Origin: Scytonematopsis contorta HA4267-MV1
Lineage (GTDB): Bacteria > Cyanobacteriota > Cyanobacteriia > Cyanobacteriales > Nostocaceae
Length of the DNA: 64,000 bases
NCBI GenBank assembly: GCA_019359035.1
Contig: JAHHIC010000038.1
Span: forward strand, 62,001-126,000
Direction: 5' to 3'
Shown: positions 8,843 through 16,242 of the stretch, one piece after another
Layout of the letters: each line of letters begins with the position of its first letter
How positions within the stretch are numbered: position 1 is the first letter of the stretch
Program-made: the position numbers and the translations under genes
Notes under the pieces: generated by a model
What the model was told of the DNA's origin: nothing
Databases searched by the model: none
Seen by the model: the letters and a program-made list of their open reading frames with translations, nothing else

Positions 8843-9928
8843 TTATACCAAACATTCTTCTAAGCGAGAACGAATTTCATTTGCTTTTAAATGTCTACCG
8901 ATAAAAACGAGTTCATTCTTTGGTGTAGTGCGCCATTCATCAACATCTAAGTTGTAACGCGGACTGCTAAGTTGGAAAATATGGCGTAATTTACTCTCAG
9001 TAAACCAAAGAATACCTTTAGCACGGAAGACATCTTCAGGCATTTCTTCAGTCAGGAAATTCTCAAACTTATGTATATCAAAGGGTCTATCAACTTTGAA
9101 AGAAACCGATACAAACCCATCATTTTCTAAATGGTGGGAGTGGTGATGATGATGTTTGTGGTCATGATGTTCGTGGTCATGATGTTTGTGGTCGTGATGT
9201 TCGTGGTCGTGATGCTTGTGGTCATGATGTGCATGGTCGTGATGTTCGTGGTTATCCTCCTTAAAAGATGTATATTCATCCTTTGGTGTTAGAGCAACAT
9301 CTAAAATTAAAGGTAGTGCAACATGTCCATAGTTTGTACGAAGAATTTTTGCACCCGATTTTATTTCGCGGATATAATCTTCCAGGTCTTCAACTTTTTC
9401 TTGACTAGCCAGGTCAGTTTTATTTAGGAGAATCATATCCCCATAAGTAATTTGTTTTATGGCTGTTTCACTATTAAAATGCTCGCGGTTAAAAGCTTCA
9501 GCGTCAACCAGAGTGATAATGGAATCTAGGTTGGTTAAATCTTTTAATTCTGTACCTAAAAAAGTTAAGATTATTGGTAAAGGGTCAGCAACTCCAGTTG
9601 TCTCAATAATCATATAATCGATGGATTCTTCCCGTTCGAGAACTCGATATACCGCATCAACTAAACCGTCATTGATGGTGCAGCAAATACAACCATTGCT
9701 GAGTTCCATCATGTCTTCTTCTGTAGAGACAAGCAACTGGCTATCAATATTAATATCCCCAAATTCATTCACTAGTACAGCAACTTTTAAATCTTCCTTA
9801 TTTTTGAGAATTTGGTTGAGCAGTGTAGTTTTTCCACTCCCCAAAAAGCCAGTGACAATAGTAACAGGCATTCCCCGCTTAGGAATATTAAGATTGTGAT
9901 TTGGGCTTGAGGCAATTGTAGTATTCAT
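8843..9928 (-). CDS. COG0523 (CobW/ZNG1-like) GTPase metallochaperone with His-rich loop
   Basis: This 361-residue G3E-family GTPase has the Walker A motif GFLGSGKTTLL near residue 28, the metal-binding CxCC signature in SNGCICCTIND, the ETTGVADP switch segment and NKTD for guanine recognition. A histidine-rich insert (about residues 227-265) made of HHDH(E/K/A) units joins the GTPase domain to the CobW C-terminal domain (about 275-361). Members of this group deliver Zn2+ to target enzymes during zinc starvation, using GTP hydrolysis; likely clients here are the neighbouring FolE and ThrRS. A GGAG site sits just before the ATG. The position in a thrS-folE-DUF1636 set favours a zinc role over a cobalamin-synthesis CobW role. 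Confidence 0.9.
   Translation of the reverse strand: MNTTIASSPNHNLNIPKRGMPVTIVTGFLGSGKTTLLNQILKNKEDLKVAVLVNEFGDINIDSQLLVSTEEDMMELSNGCICCTINDGLVDAVYRVLEREESIDYMIIETTGVADPLPIILTFLGTELKDLTNLDSIITLVDAEAFNREHFNSETAIKQITYGDMILLNKTDLASQEKVEDLEDYIREIKSGAKILRTNYGHVALPLILDVALTPKDEYTSFKEDNHEHHDHAHHDHKHHDHEHHDHKHHDHEHHDHKHHHHHSHHLENDGFVSVSFKVDRPFDIHKFENFLTEEMPEDVFRAKGILWFTESKLRHIFQLSSPRYNLDVDEWRTTPKNELVFIGRHLKANEIRSRLEECLV
9158..9247 (-). repeat. Six tandem 15-bp repeats encoding the His-rich loop of the COG0523 protein
   Basis: Six consecutive copies of a 15-base unit (plus-strand form GTGGTCATGATGTTC with few substitutions) run from 9158 to 9247, with a degenerate seventh copy at 9143-9157. Each encodes His-His-Asp-His plus Glu, Lys or Ala. 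Copy number is likely to vary between strains by slippage or recombination. Confidence 0.9.
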
Positions 9929-9975
9929 GATGTCTCCTGGGACAATAAAAATCTCTTTAAATTACGAATTATAAT

Positions 9976-10359
9976 CTAAGAATTCTCTTCTGGTGCTGGG
10001 ATTCGTGCTAAAATACCTTTTTGTAATATTTCTGGTCGCTGTTGTCGCGGAACCACTCCATCAGTACTTTTGTAATATTGTTCGCACAACTTTATTATTG
10101 CATCTGCACTTTCTAATGGTGGTAAATCTCCAAACATAAGGGACATTTTCTTGGGTGCAGCTAGAGCTATAGCACATGGTCTTTTACAAGCACTCAAACA
10201 GTCAACTTCTTTAATTACAAATTGATGATTTAAAGACCATTTGTCAGCTAAATTCAATACTTGCTTAAATAAATAGCTTCCTCCTCTTTCACCCATATAT
10301 TCTTTTTGTGTGGGTGAAACAAAGCAAGATTTACAAATATATAAAGCGTGAACAGCCAT
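9976..10359 (-). CDS. DUF1636 predicted metal-binding protein
   Basis: This 127-residue protein belongs to DUF1636 (COG5469), a thioredoxin-like metal-binding family often found beside CobW-type genes. The N-terminal CKSCF motif and the later DCLSACKRPC cluster provide four or more cysteines placed as in a ferredoxin-like fold. The family is frequently seen next to cobalamin or zinc genes, and its biochemical role is unknown. Here it lies 47 bases before the COG0523 gene on the same strand, so it is probably produced with it under zinc limitation. Confidence 0.85.
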   Translation of the reverse strand: MAVHALYICKSCFVSPTQKEYMGERGGSYLFKQVLNLADKWSLNHQFVIKEVDCLSACKRPCAIALAAPKKMSLMFGDLPPLESADAIIKLCEQYYKSTDGVVPRQQRPEILQKGILARIPAPEENS

Positions 10360-10399
10360 AACAAACCTACGAACCTATCCTAATTGGTGTAAAAGTCTA

Positions 10400-10657
10400 C
10401 TATTTATCTTCAATCAGGTTACAGATATCAGAATATTCAATATCTGTTATTTGTTTATGAATTTTGTACATTTTTACAGGAGATACTAAAACATTAATCA
10501 CTGTCTCAATTGGAGGACAACCTGGCTCAATACACCGTAGTTGGCTAAGTGAAATAGGAATCTCTTCATCAAGTTCAAACACTTGATGAACCCATTTTTT
10601 TATTTGCTTGTTTTTGAGAGAAGTTACTCGTGTCTGTTTGCTAAATGAAAAACCCAT
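10400..10657 (-). CDS. Small conserved protein of the zinc operon (RCIEPGCPPIET motif)
   Basis: This 85-residue soluble protein has a basic N-terminus, an acidic middle and a conserved-looking motif RCIEPGCPPIETVI, followed by a KIHKQITDIE segment. I recognise it as a small conserved protein that accompanies COG0523 and other metal genes in various bacteria, but I know of no established function. Two cysteines six residues apart within the motif could bind a metal. It lies 11 bases after thrS and 40 bases before the DUF1636 gene, on the same strand. Confidence 0.7.
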   Translation of the reverse strand: MGFSFSKQTRVTSLKNKQIKKWVHQVFELDEEIPISLSQLRCIEPGCPPIETVINVLVSPVKMYKIHKQITDIEYSDICNLIEDK

Positions 10658-10668
10658 ATTTATAGTTA

Positions 10669-12513
10669 CTATATTACAGTTTTAGCTAAAATTACTTCTT
10701 GTAAGCGACTAATTAAATCGCTAACATCTAATACACCTAAATCTCCAGATTTCCGTGTGCGAACGCTTAAAGTATTAGTTTCTACTTCCCGCTTTCCAAC
10801 AACCCCAAAAACAGGAATTTTTTCCACCTCCGCTGTTCTAATTAGTTTTCCTAAACGTTCGCTAGTATTATCTACTTCTACGCGCAAACCAGCTTTTTTC
10901 AAATCTTGTGCTACTGTTTCAGCATAGCCTAGCACCTCATCGCTTACGGGTAACAATCTAACTTGAATTGGTGCTAACCATAAGGGAAAATCACCAGCGT
11001 AGTTTTCTATTAAAATACCAAAAAATCTTTCCAACGACCCGAAAATTGCCCTATGAATCATAATGGGAAGCTTTTTGATGCCATCAGCAGCAACATATTC
11101 CATATCAAATCTTTCGGGTAGATTAAAATCTACTTGAATTGTAGAACATTGCCATAGACGACCGATAGCATCCTGAATTTTGATATCTATTTTCGGTCCG
11201 TAGAAAGCACCACCACCTTCATCAACTACATATTTCCAGCCTTTAGTATTTAAAGCTGACACTAGTGCATCTGTTGCAAGTTCCCAAACTTCATCTTCAC
11301 CCACTGATTTATTCGGACGGGTGGAGAGATTTACCTCATAATTTTGAAATCCAAAGTCTGATAAAATTTTTTCGGTAAGATTCAAAACTCCCAAAATTTC
11401 ATTCGCAATTTGGTTCGGTAAACAAAAAATGTGAGCATCATCTTGAGTAAAACCACGGACTCGCATCAAACCATGCAATGCACCTGACCTTTCGTAACGG
11501 TATACTGTTCCTAATTCCGCCCATCTTAAGGGTAATTCTCGGTAGGAATGTGGTTGATTTTTGTAAGTCAGAACGTGAAAGGGACAGTTCATCGGTTTGA
11601 TTTGATAAGCCTGTTTTTCGATATCCATCGAGTCAAACATGCTTTCTCGATAAAAGTCGTAGTGTCCGGAAGTTTTCCACAAATCAAGGTTAGCGACGTG
11701 TGGGGTATAAAGTAATTGATAATCCGCATCTAAATGTGCTTTTCGCCAATAATCTTCAATTTGGTAGCGAATAGCAGCTCCCTTGGGATGCCAAAATACT
11801 AAACCACCACCTGCTTCTTCTTGAATACTAAATAAGTTTAATTCTTGACCTATTTTTCTATGGTCGCGACGCAGCGCTTCTTCTGTTTGTTTTAAATAAG
11901 CTTGTAATTCTTCTTTTGTTTCCCAAGCCGTACCATATATACGTTGCAACTGAGGCTTGGTTTCATCTCCTTGCCAATACGCACCTGCTAAATTTAATAA
12001 TGCAAAAGCGTTTGGATTGATTTCCCCAGTAAAGTGAACATGGGGACCCGCACATAAATCCCACCAATATTGCTTTGCTGGTAAGGTTTCGGCGACAAAC
12101 AAGGAGGAATCTGGTTTTGCTGTATCTGGGCTACCAATATAATAGCGAGTGATTATTTCCCCTTCGGGAATACGGTTTAATATGTCTAATTTATAAGGTT
12201 CATCTAAAGCGGTAATTTCTGAGCGAATTTCTTCTCTTTTGACTTCTTCGCGGATTATAGGTAAGTTTTTCTTGATTATGCGCCGCATGGACGCCTCTAT
12301 TTTGCTTAAATCATCTGGCGTAATGCTTACCGGACAATCAAAATCGTAGAAAAATCCTGTCTCAGTAACTGGTCCAATTGCAACATGAGTCCCCTTCCAT
12401 ATTTCTTGCACTGCCATAGCCATAATGTGAGCGCAGGTATGGCGTATGCGTTTCAGCTTTTGGCTATCTTGGTTTTTAACTTGTTCTTGGGACTGGGGTA
12501 AGGAACTAACCAT
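10669..12513 (-). CDS. thrS: Threonyl-tRNA synthetase, zinc-limitation type
   Basis: This class II synthetase of about 614 residues charges tRNA-Thr. The editing domain has HTCAH and CAGPH (the four editing-site ligands), and the catalytic domain has the zinc ligands in PMNCPFH, LHGLMRVRGFTQDDAHIF and IMIHRAIFGSLERF, followed by the anticodon-binding domain. The N-terminal TGS domain of the usual protein (about 60 residues) is absent. The ATG at 12513 is preferred to a TTG at 12522. A Fur/Zur-type box lies 13 bases upstream, which fits the zinc-deficiency-induced second ThrRS (T2) known in Anabaena sp. PCC 7120. It heads an operon with the small gene, DUF1636, COG0523 and probably folE. Confidence 0.93.
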   Translation of the reverse strand: MVSSLPQSQEQVKNQDSQKLKRIRHTCAHIMAMAVQEIWKGTHVAIGPVTETGFFYDFDCPVSITPDDLSKIEASMRRIIKKNLPIIREEVKREEIRSEITALDEPYKLDILNRIPEGEIITRYYIGSPDTAKPDSSLFVAETLPAKQYWWDLCAGPHVHFTGEINPNAFALLNLAGAYWQGDETKPQLQRIYGTAWETKEELQAYLKQTEEALRRDHRKIGQELNLFSIQEEAGGGLVFWHPKGAAIRYQIEDYWRKAHLDADYQLLYTPHVANLDLWKTSGHYDFYRESMFDSMDIEKQAYQIKPMNCPFHVLTYKNQPHSYRELPLRWAELGTVYRYERSGALHGLMRVRGFTQDDAHIFCLPNQIANEILGVLNLTEKILSDFGFQNYEVNLSTRPNKSVGEDEVWELATDALVSALNTKGWKYVVDEGGGAFYGPKIDIKIQDAIGRLWQCSTIQVDFNLPERFDMEYVAADGIKKLPIMIHRAIFGSLERFFGILIENYAGDFPLWLAPIQVRLLPVSDEVLGYAETVAQDLKKAGLRVEVDNTSERLGKLIRTAEVEKIPVFGVVGKREVETNTLSVRTRKSGDLGVLDVSDLISRLQEVILAKTVI

Positions 12514-12525
12514 AGTTACCAAATA

Positions 12526-12542
12526 ATGAGAATCGTTTTCAT
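12526..12542 (-). promoter_or_regulatory. Fur/Zur-type operator upstream of thrS
   Basis: ATGAGAA-TCG-TTTTCAT is an inverted repeat with one mismatch. On the minus strand it runs into CATTAT, a -10-like hexamer, just before the thrS start. The left half ATGAGAATC is identical to that of the btuB operator (7180-7188). Zur control of thrS and COG0523 genes in Anabaena-type cyanobacteria is established, so Zur is the likely repressor. Confidence 0.75.
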
Positions 12543-12654
12543 GATAACGTAAAACTTTTATTTGGCAACATTGTTTCCAGAATTTGTCACAAAAAAAATT
12601 AGGGGTAAAGGCTCTGCTCTTTACTGATTTTCATACAAATGCAACAAGATTGTT

Positions 12655-13002
12655 AACAAAGCACTGTTTATCTATCCGGGTCAACGACACCAGATTGAAA
12701 CTCTGCTAAGTTTAGGAGCAACTCGTTGGGAAGCAGCCCATAAACCATTACGCGATGCTTTGCAAACGGGAATGCTACCAACTATTAATAGTATGATGGT
12801 GCTGGGATTGGTAAGTTTGCCAGGGATGATGACTGGTCAAATTATTGCAGGTGCAAATCCGATTGATGCTGTCCGCTACCAAATAGTGATTTATTTTATG
12901 CTTGCTGCAGGTACAGCACTTTCGACTTTATTTGTGGTGTTATTGGCGTTTAATGCGATGTTTTGTTCTTCACACCAATTGCATCTTGAACGCTTACGTT
13001 GA
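12655..13002 (+). pseudogene. fetB: C-terminal remnant of fetB (YbbM/UPF0014 ABC permease)
   Basis: The frame from about 12655 to the TGA at 13002 encodes the last 110 or so residues of a FetB-type permease of about 260 residues. Diagnostic stretches are PGQRHQIETLLSLGATRWEA, GMLPTINSMMVLGLVSLPGM and NPIDAVRYQIVIYFMLAAGT. Upstream there is a stop at 12625-12627 and no start or N-terminal membrane segments, so at least half of the gene is missing. FetA-FetB is linked to iron export in E. coli; in cyanobacteria the role is less clear. It is next to an IS66-like remnant, a probable cause of the truncation. Confidence 0.82.
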
Positions 13003-13168
13003 TTTTTTCTAAAAGCTCCTGGTCTTGTGCCTCTTTATCAGCTAGCTCTTTTTCTGATTGCAATATTTTCTGCCCCAACTTCTCCACCAGTTCTTTGACA
13101 CTGGTGGGAGTTTCTTCCCAATCGGAGTTAGGAATTTCAATCCCGAAAAAGAGGCACTTTAAATCCAT
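13003..13168 (-). mobile_element. N-terminal remnant of an IS66-like transposase (DUF6444)
   Basis: On the minus strand, a frame starting with ATG at 13168 encodes IEIPNSDWEETPTSVKELVE followed by a coiled-coil-like Lys/Glu-rich stretch ending near ELLEKIN. This resembles the DUF6444 N-terminal region of IS66-family transposases, which carries a DWExTPxSV signature before a coiled coil. The frame then passes into the antisense of the fetB remnant, so only the first 55 or so residues survive. A nearby inverted repeat, GGTAAC (13207-13212) with GTTACC (13232-13237), could be part of the old element end. Family assignment is from memory of the motif. Confidence 0.6.
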
Positions 13169-13259
13169 GCCTTCTAATCTACCATCGATGTGTACCTATT
13201 TTCTACGGTAACTGATTAAATCCTGTGAACGGTTACCTTAAACGAACAGTATTGTATGT

Positions 13260-13356
13260 GGTTTAACTTTAGGATATGATGGCAAAGCAATAGTTAAAAA
13301 TTTAGATTTAATAATACCTCAAGGGAAAATTACTGCTTTAGTCGGTGCTAACGGTT
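13260..13356 (+). pseudogene. N-terminal remnant of a FecE/BtuD-type ABC ATPase
   Basis: The plus-strand frame reads LTLGYDGKAIVKNLDLIIPQ followed by GKITALVGANG, the start of an iron- or B12-chelate ABC ATPase up to the first half of Walker A; the expected C/S-GKST is replaced by an unrelated tail and a TAG near 13380. A stop at 13239-13241 lies just upstream, leaving no start region. Only about 32 codons survive. The fragment shows that a FecE/FhuC/BtuD-like ATPase gene once stood here, notable because both binding-protein systems in this window lack an ATPase gene. Confidence 0.78.
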
Positions 13357-13537
13357 TTATCAGTAGATTGAATTTGGTTTAGATTAAGACAGATTAAGAT
13401 TAATTGACAGTTATTCCTAGTAATTTTATTCTCTAATAGTAAATTAGTAAAAAGCATAATCTGAGCATTGCTTTGTAGATGTTGCATATTTGCCCATCGT
13501 TTTGCTTTTTGAATTTGTAGAATTTGCTACAACCATA

Positions 13538-15718
13538 ATGTTTATTAGCAGGGTAGTGTTAATTTCTCCTAGGATTATTTTGCGTTATTGCAACAAGCTT
13601 AACTTGCTTAGGCTTTTTAAAGGAAAAAAGATTCGAGTTCTACGGTTGATAGTTTGTTTGATGTTCGCCTTGGTTATGGGGTGTCAAGTTCTCAGTACTC
13701 AACCAAGAGGTACTGAAATATTGTGGGATACCTATGGTGTACCGCATATTTACGGTAAAGATACTCTTAGTGCTTTCAAAGCATTTGGTTGGGCGCAGAC
13801 GCAAAGCCACGGTAATTTACTCTTGCGTCTTTACGGTCAAGCGCGGGGGCGCGCTGCTTCTTATTGGGGAGAGAAATACCTTGAGTCTGACCGTTGGGTC
13901 TTAACCATGGGAATACCAGACCGTGCTAGTTCTTGGTATGAAGCACAAAATCCTACTTTCCGTAGCTACCTGGATTCCTTTGCTGATGGCATAAATGCTT
14001 ATGTTCGAGAGCATTCTGATTTAATTGATGATTCTGTTGAGGTTGTTTTGCCTGTAAAAGGTGAAGATGTTCTGGCTCATCTTCAAAGGGTGCTAAATTT
14101 TACTTTTGTTGTTGACCCAGACAGAGTAGCAGCACACTTTAAGCTTGAGCCGAAAAATATGGGTAAGCAAAAGCCAAAACCTGGTTCTAATGGTTGGGCA
14201 ATCGCACCAAAAAGAACAGTGGGTGGAAACGCAATGCTGTTAGCAAACCCGCATTTACCTTGGTCAAATTTATTTTTGTGGTATGAAGCTCAAATGAATA
14301 CTCCAGAAATAGATGCTTATGGGGTAACACTTTTGGGTGTTCCGGTTTTAACGATTGCCTTTAATGATAATTTGGGTTGGACTCATACTGTAAATACCCA
14401 TGATGGGTGGGACGTTTATGAACTAGCACTAGATGGTGATGGTTACCGTTTTGATGGTAAACTTCGTGCTTTTGAGACAAAAACTTTTCCTTTAAAGGTC
14501 AAGCAGGAGGATGGTAAGTTAAGTGAGCAACCGCTGGTAGTCAAAAGTTCCGTTCATGGTCCTGTAGTTATGGGAAAAGACGGTAAAGGTTTGGCGTTGC
14601 GGGTTGTGGGTCTTGACCGTCCAGGTACGCTTGAGCAGTGGTGGGATATGGCTAGGTCGCAAAATTTGAAACAATTTCAGAAAGCGCTTTCGCGTTTACA
14701 ATTGCCAATGTTTACGGTGATGTACGCAGACCGAGAAGGACATATTATGCATCTGTTCAATGGTCAAGTTCCAGTGCGTGACCAAGGTGATTATAAATAT
14801 TGGGAAGGGATTATTCCTGGCGATACCTCGAAGACTTTATGGACAAAAATTCATCGCTATGAAGATTTACCGCGTGTTACAGACCCTGCAAGCGGCTGGT
14901 TACAAAATGCTAATGACCCACCTTGGACAACTACTTTCCCGTTGGCTTTAAAACCAGATAACTACCCATCTTATATGGCTCCGCGTTACATGGATTTTCG
15001 GGCACAGCGTTCTGCAAGAATGTTGGATGAGGATGAAAAAATTTCTTTTGATGAAATGATTCAATACAAGCATTCAACGCGCATGGAATTTGCTGACCGG
15101 ATTTTAGATGACTTGATTCCTGCTGCACAGAAGTATGGGAATGAATTAGCGCAGCGAGCAGCCACTGTTTTGTCCATGTGGGATAGACAAGCGAACGCCA
15201 ATAGTCGGGGAGCGGTACTTTTTGCGACTTGGGCACAAGAAATAGATTTTGATAAAGCTTTTAGTAAACCTTGGGTCGAGCATTTACCACGTACTACTCC
15301 TGATGGGTTAGCTAATCCTCAAAGTGCAGCTGCATCATTAGAAACAGCGGCTACTAAAGTAGAAAAAGCTTATGGTCAGCTAGATATTGCTTGGGGAGAT
15401 GTTTTCCGCCTAAAGCATGGCAATGTGGATTTACCTGCCAATGGCGGTGATGGCGACCTTGGTATATTCCGCGTTGTCGATTTTGCTCCATCACAAAAGA
15501 ACCATTTTCAATCTGTAGGTGGAGACAGTTATGTTGCGGCAATTGAGTTTTCCAAACCAGTACGGGCTATGGCGCTTACTAGTTACGGCAATGCGACTCA
15601 ACCAGGTTCACCCCACACTGTAGACCAATTGCCATTTTTTGCACGCAAGCAGTTACGTCCCGTATGGCGAACAAAAGAGGAAATTAAGGCTCATTTGTCT
15701 TCTAGCAAGGTGTTTTAA
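13538..15718 (+). CDS. Penicillin amidase/acyl-homoserine-lactone acylase family Ntn-hydrolase (PvdQ/AiiC-like)
   Basis: This secreted Ntn-hydrolase precursor cleaves amide-linked acyl groups. After an N-terminal basic and hydrophobic segment with a possible lipobox (LVMGC), the alpha chain begins with TEILWDTYGVPHIYG. The self-processing site is PGSNGWAI, where Ser217 (counting from ATG 13538) becomes the nucleophile of the beta chain; the later NATQPGSPHTVDQ segment and oxyanion residues also fit the family. The start is uncertain: a TTG at 13490 or internal starts near 13610 are possible. Relatives remove fatty acyl chains from AHLs (AiiC in Anabaena) or from pyoverdine precursors (PvdQ). 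It lies on the same strand as the exporter and close to a cluster that begins with a fatty-acyl loading module, so precursor deacylation is an attractive but unproven role. Confidence 0.88.
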   Translation: MFISRVVLISPRIILRYCNKLNLLRLFKGKKIRVLRLIVCLMFALVMGCQVLSTQPRGTEILWDTYGVPHIYGKDTLSAFKAFGWAQTQSHGNLLLRLYGQARGRAASYWGEKYLESDRWVLTMGIPDRASSWYEAQNPTFRSYLDSFADGINAYVREHSDLIDDSVEVVLPVKGEDVLAHLQRVLNFTFVVDPDRVAAHFKLEPKNMGKQKPKPGSNGWAIAPKRTVGGNAMLLANPHLPWSNLFLWYEAQMNTPEIDAYGVTLLGVPVLTIAFNDNLGWTHTVNTHDGWDVYELALDGDGYRFDGKLRAFETKTFPLKVKQEDGKLSEQPLVVKSSVHGPVVMGKDGKGLALRVVGLDRPGTLEQWWDMARSQNLKQFQKALSRLQLPMFTVMYADREGHIMHLFNGQVPVRDQGDYKYWEGIIPGDTSKTLWTKIHRYEDLPRVTDPASGWLQNANDPPWTTTFPLALKPDNYPSYMAPRYMDFRAQRSARMLDEDEKISFDEMIQYKHSTRMEFADRILDDLIPAAQKYGNELAQRAATVLSMWDRQANANSRGAVLFATWAQEIDFDKAFSKPWVEHLPRTTPDGLANPQSAAASLETAATKVEKAYGQLDIAWGDVFRLKHGNVDLPANGGDGDLGIFRVVDFAPSQKNHFQSVGGDSYVAAIEFSKPVRAMALTSYGNATQPGSPHTVDQLPFFARKQLRPVWRTKEEIKAHLSSSKVF

Positions 15719-16010
15719 GAGCTTTAGCACAGCGGCAAGTCCAATTATTTGAAGTTGAAGCGGGCCATCCCAAACGTAAAGCCTCCGGACAAATTGTATA
15801 TACCGTCTAGGATTTTTAAGCCCGCTTCCCCGACTTGCTTTGAGGCTTGCTTGAGGATTAAATCATTTTGAGACTCTAGAATTTTGTGACATTGGATACA
15901 AACTAGATGATGGTGATAATGAGGAGAAGGCGTCTTGAGTTCGTAGCATTTATACCCTTGGGCAAATTCCAACTCCCGCAAAATCCCTAGGTTACCTATC
16001 AAATTAACTT
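15703..16010 (-). pseudogene. Broken Fur-family regulator gene
   Basis: On the minus strand, residues matching the middle of cyanobacterial Fur-family proteins are seen: GILRELEFAQGYKCYEL, SPHYHHHLVCIQCHK, and QVGEAGLKILD. The DNA-binding half (about 45 residues) is missing upstream. After ILD a frameshift moves the rest into another frame, which continues as YTICPEALRLGWPAS and CRCAKALKT to a TAG at 15703-15705. So the gene is both 5'-truncated and frameshifted, with its end overlapping the acylase 3' end by 16 bases. The metal-binding HHHHLVC region marks Fur/Zur/PerR ancestry; which subfamily cannot be told. Confidence 0.82.
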
Positions 16011-16242
16011 TTTTTTATCGTATTTGCGTTTATAAATAATTAAAAATAAACAGTAATTACTTTTAATAGAGTATGTTAGTATAATTTGTTATTAGCTTTA
16101 CTTGTTTCAGAAATTTTATTGTGTCATAAGTTGACACAAACTAATACAAGTTCTATATAGCGACACGCTTAATAAACACCTCTCACTTTACGTATCCAGA
16201 TTCTAACAGCGCGAGTCTAATCCCGGCTTTATTATTTTATAA

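Noticed and set aside
9143-9260. CRISPR-like tandem repeat
   Set aside because: The units are 15 bases with no spacers and lie in frame inside the COG0523 gene.
12950-13168. Intact 72-residue minus-strand gene
   Set aside because: Only its first part resembles a DUF6444 region; the rest is antisense of the fetB remnant, so it is a fragment.
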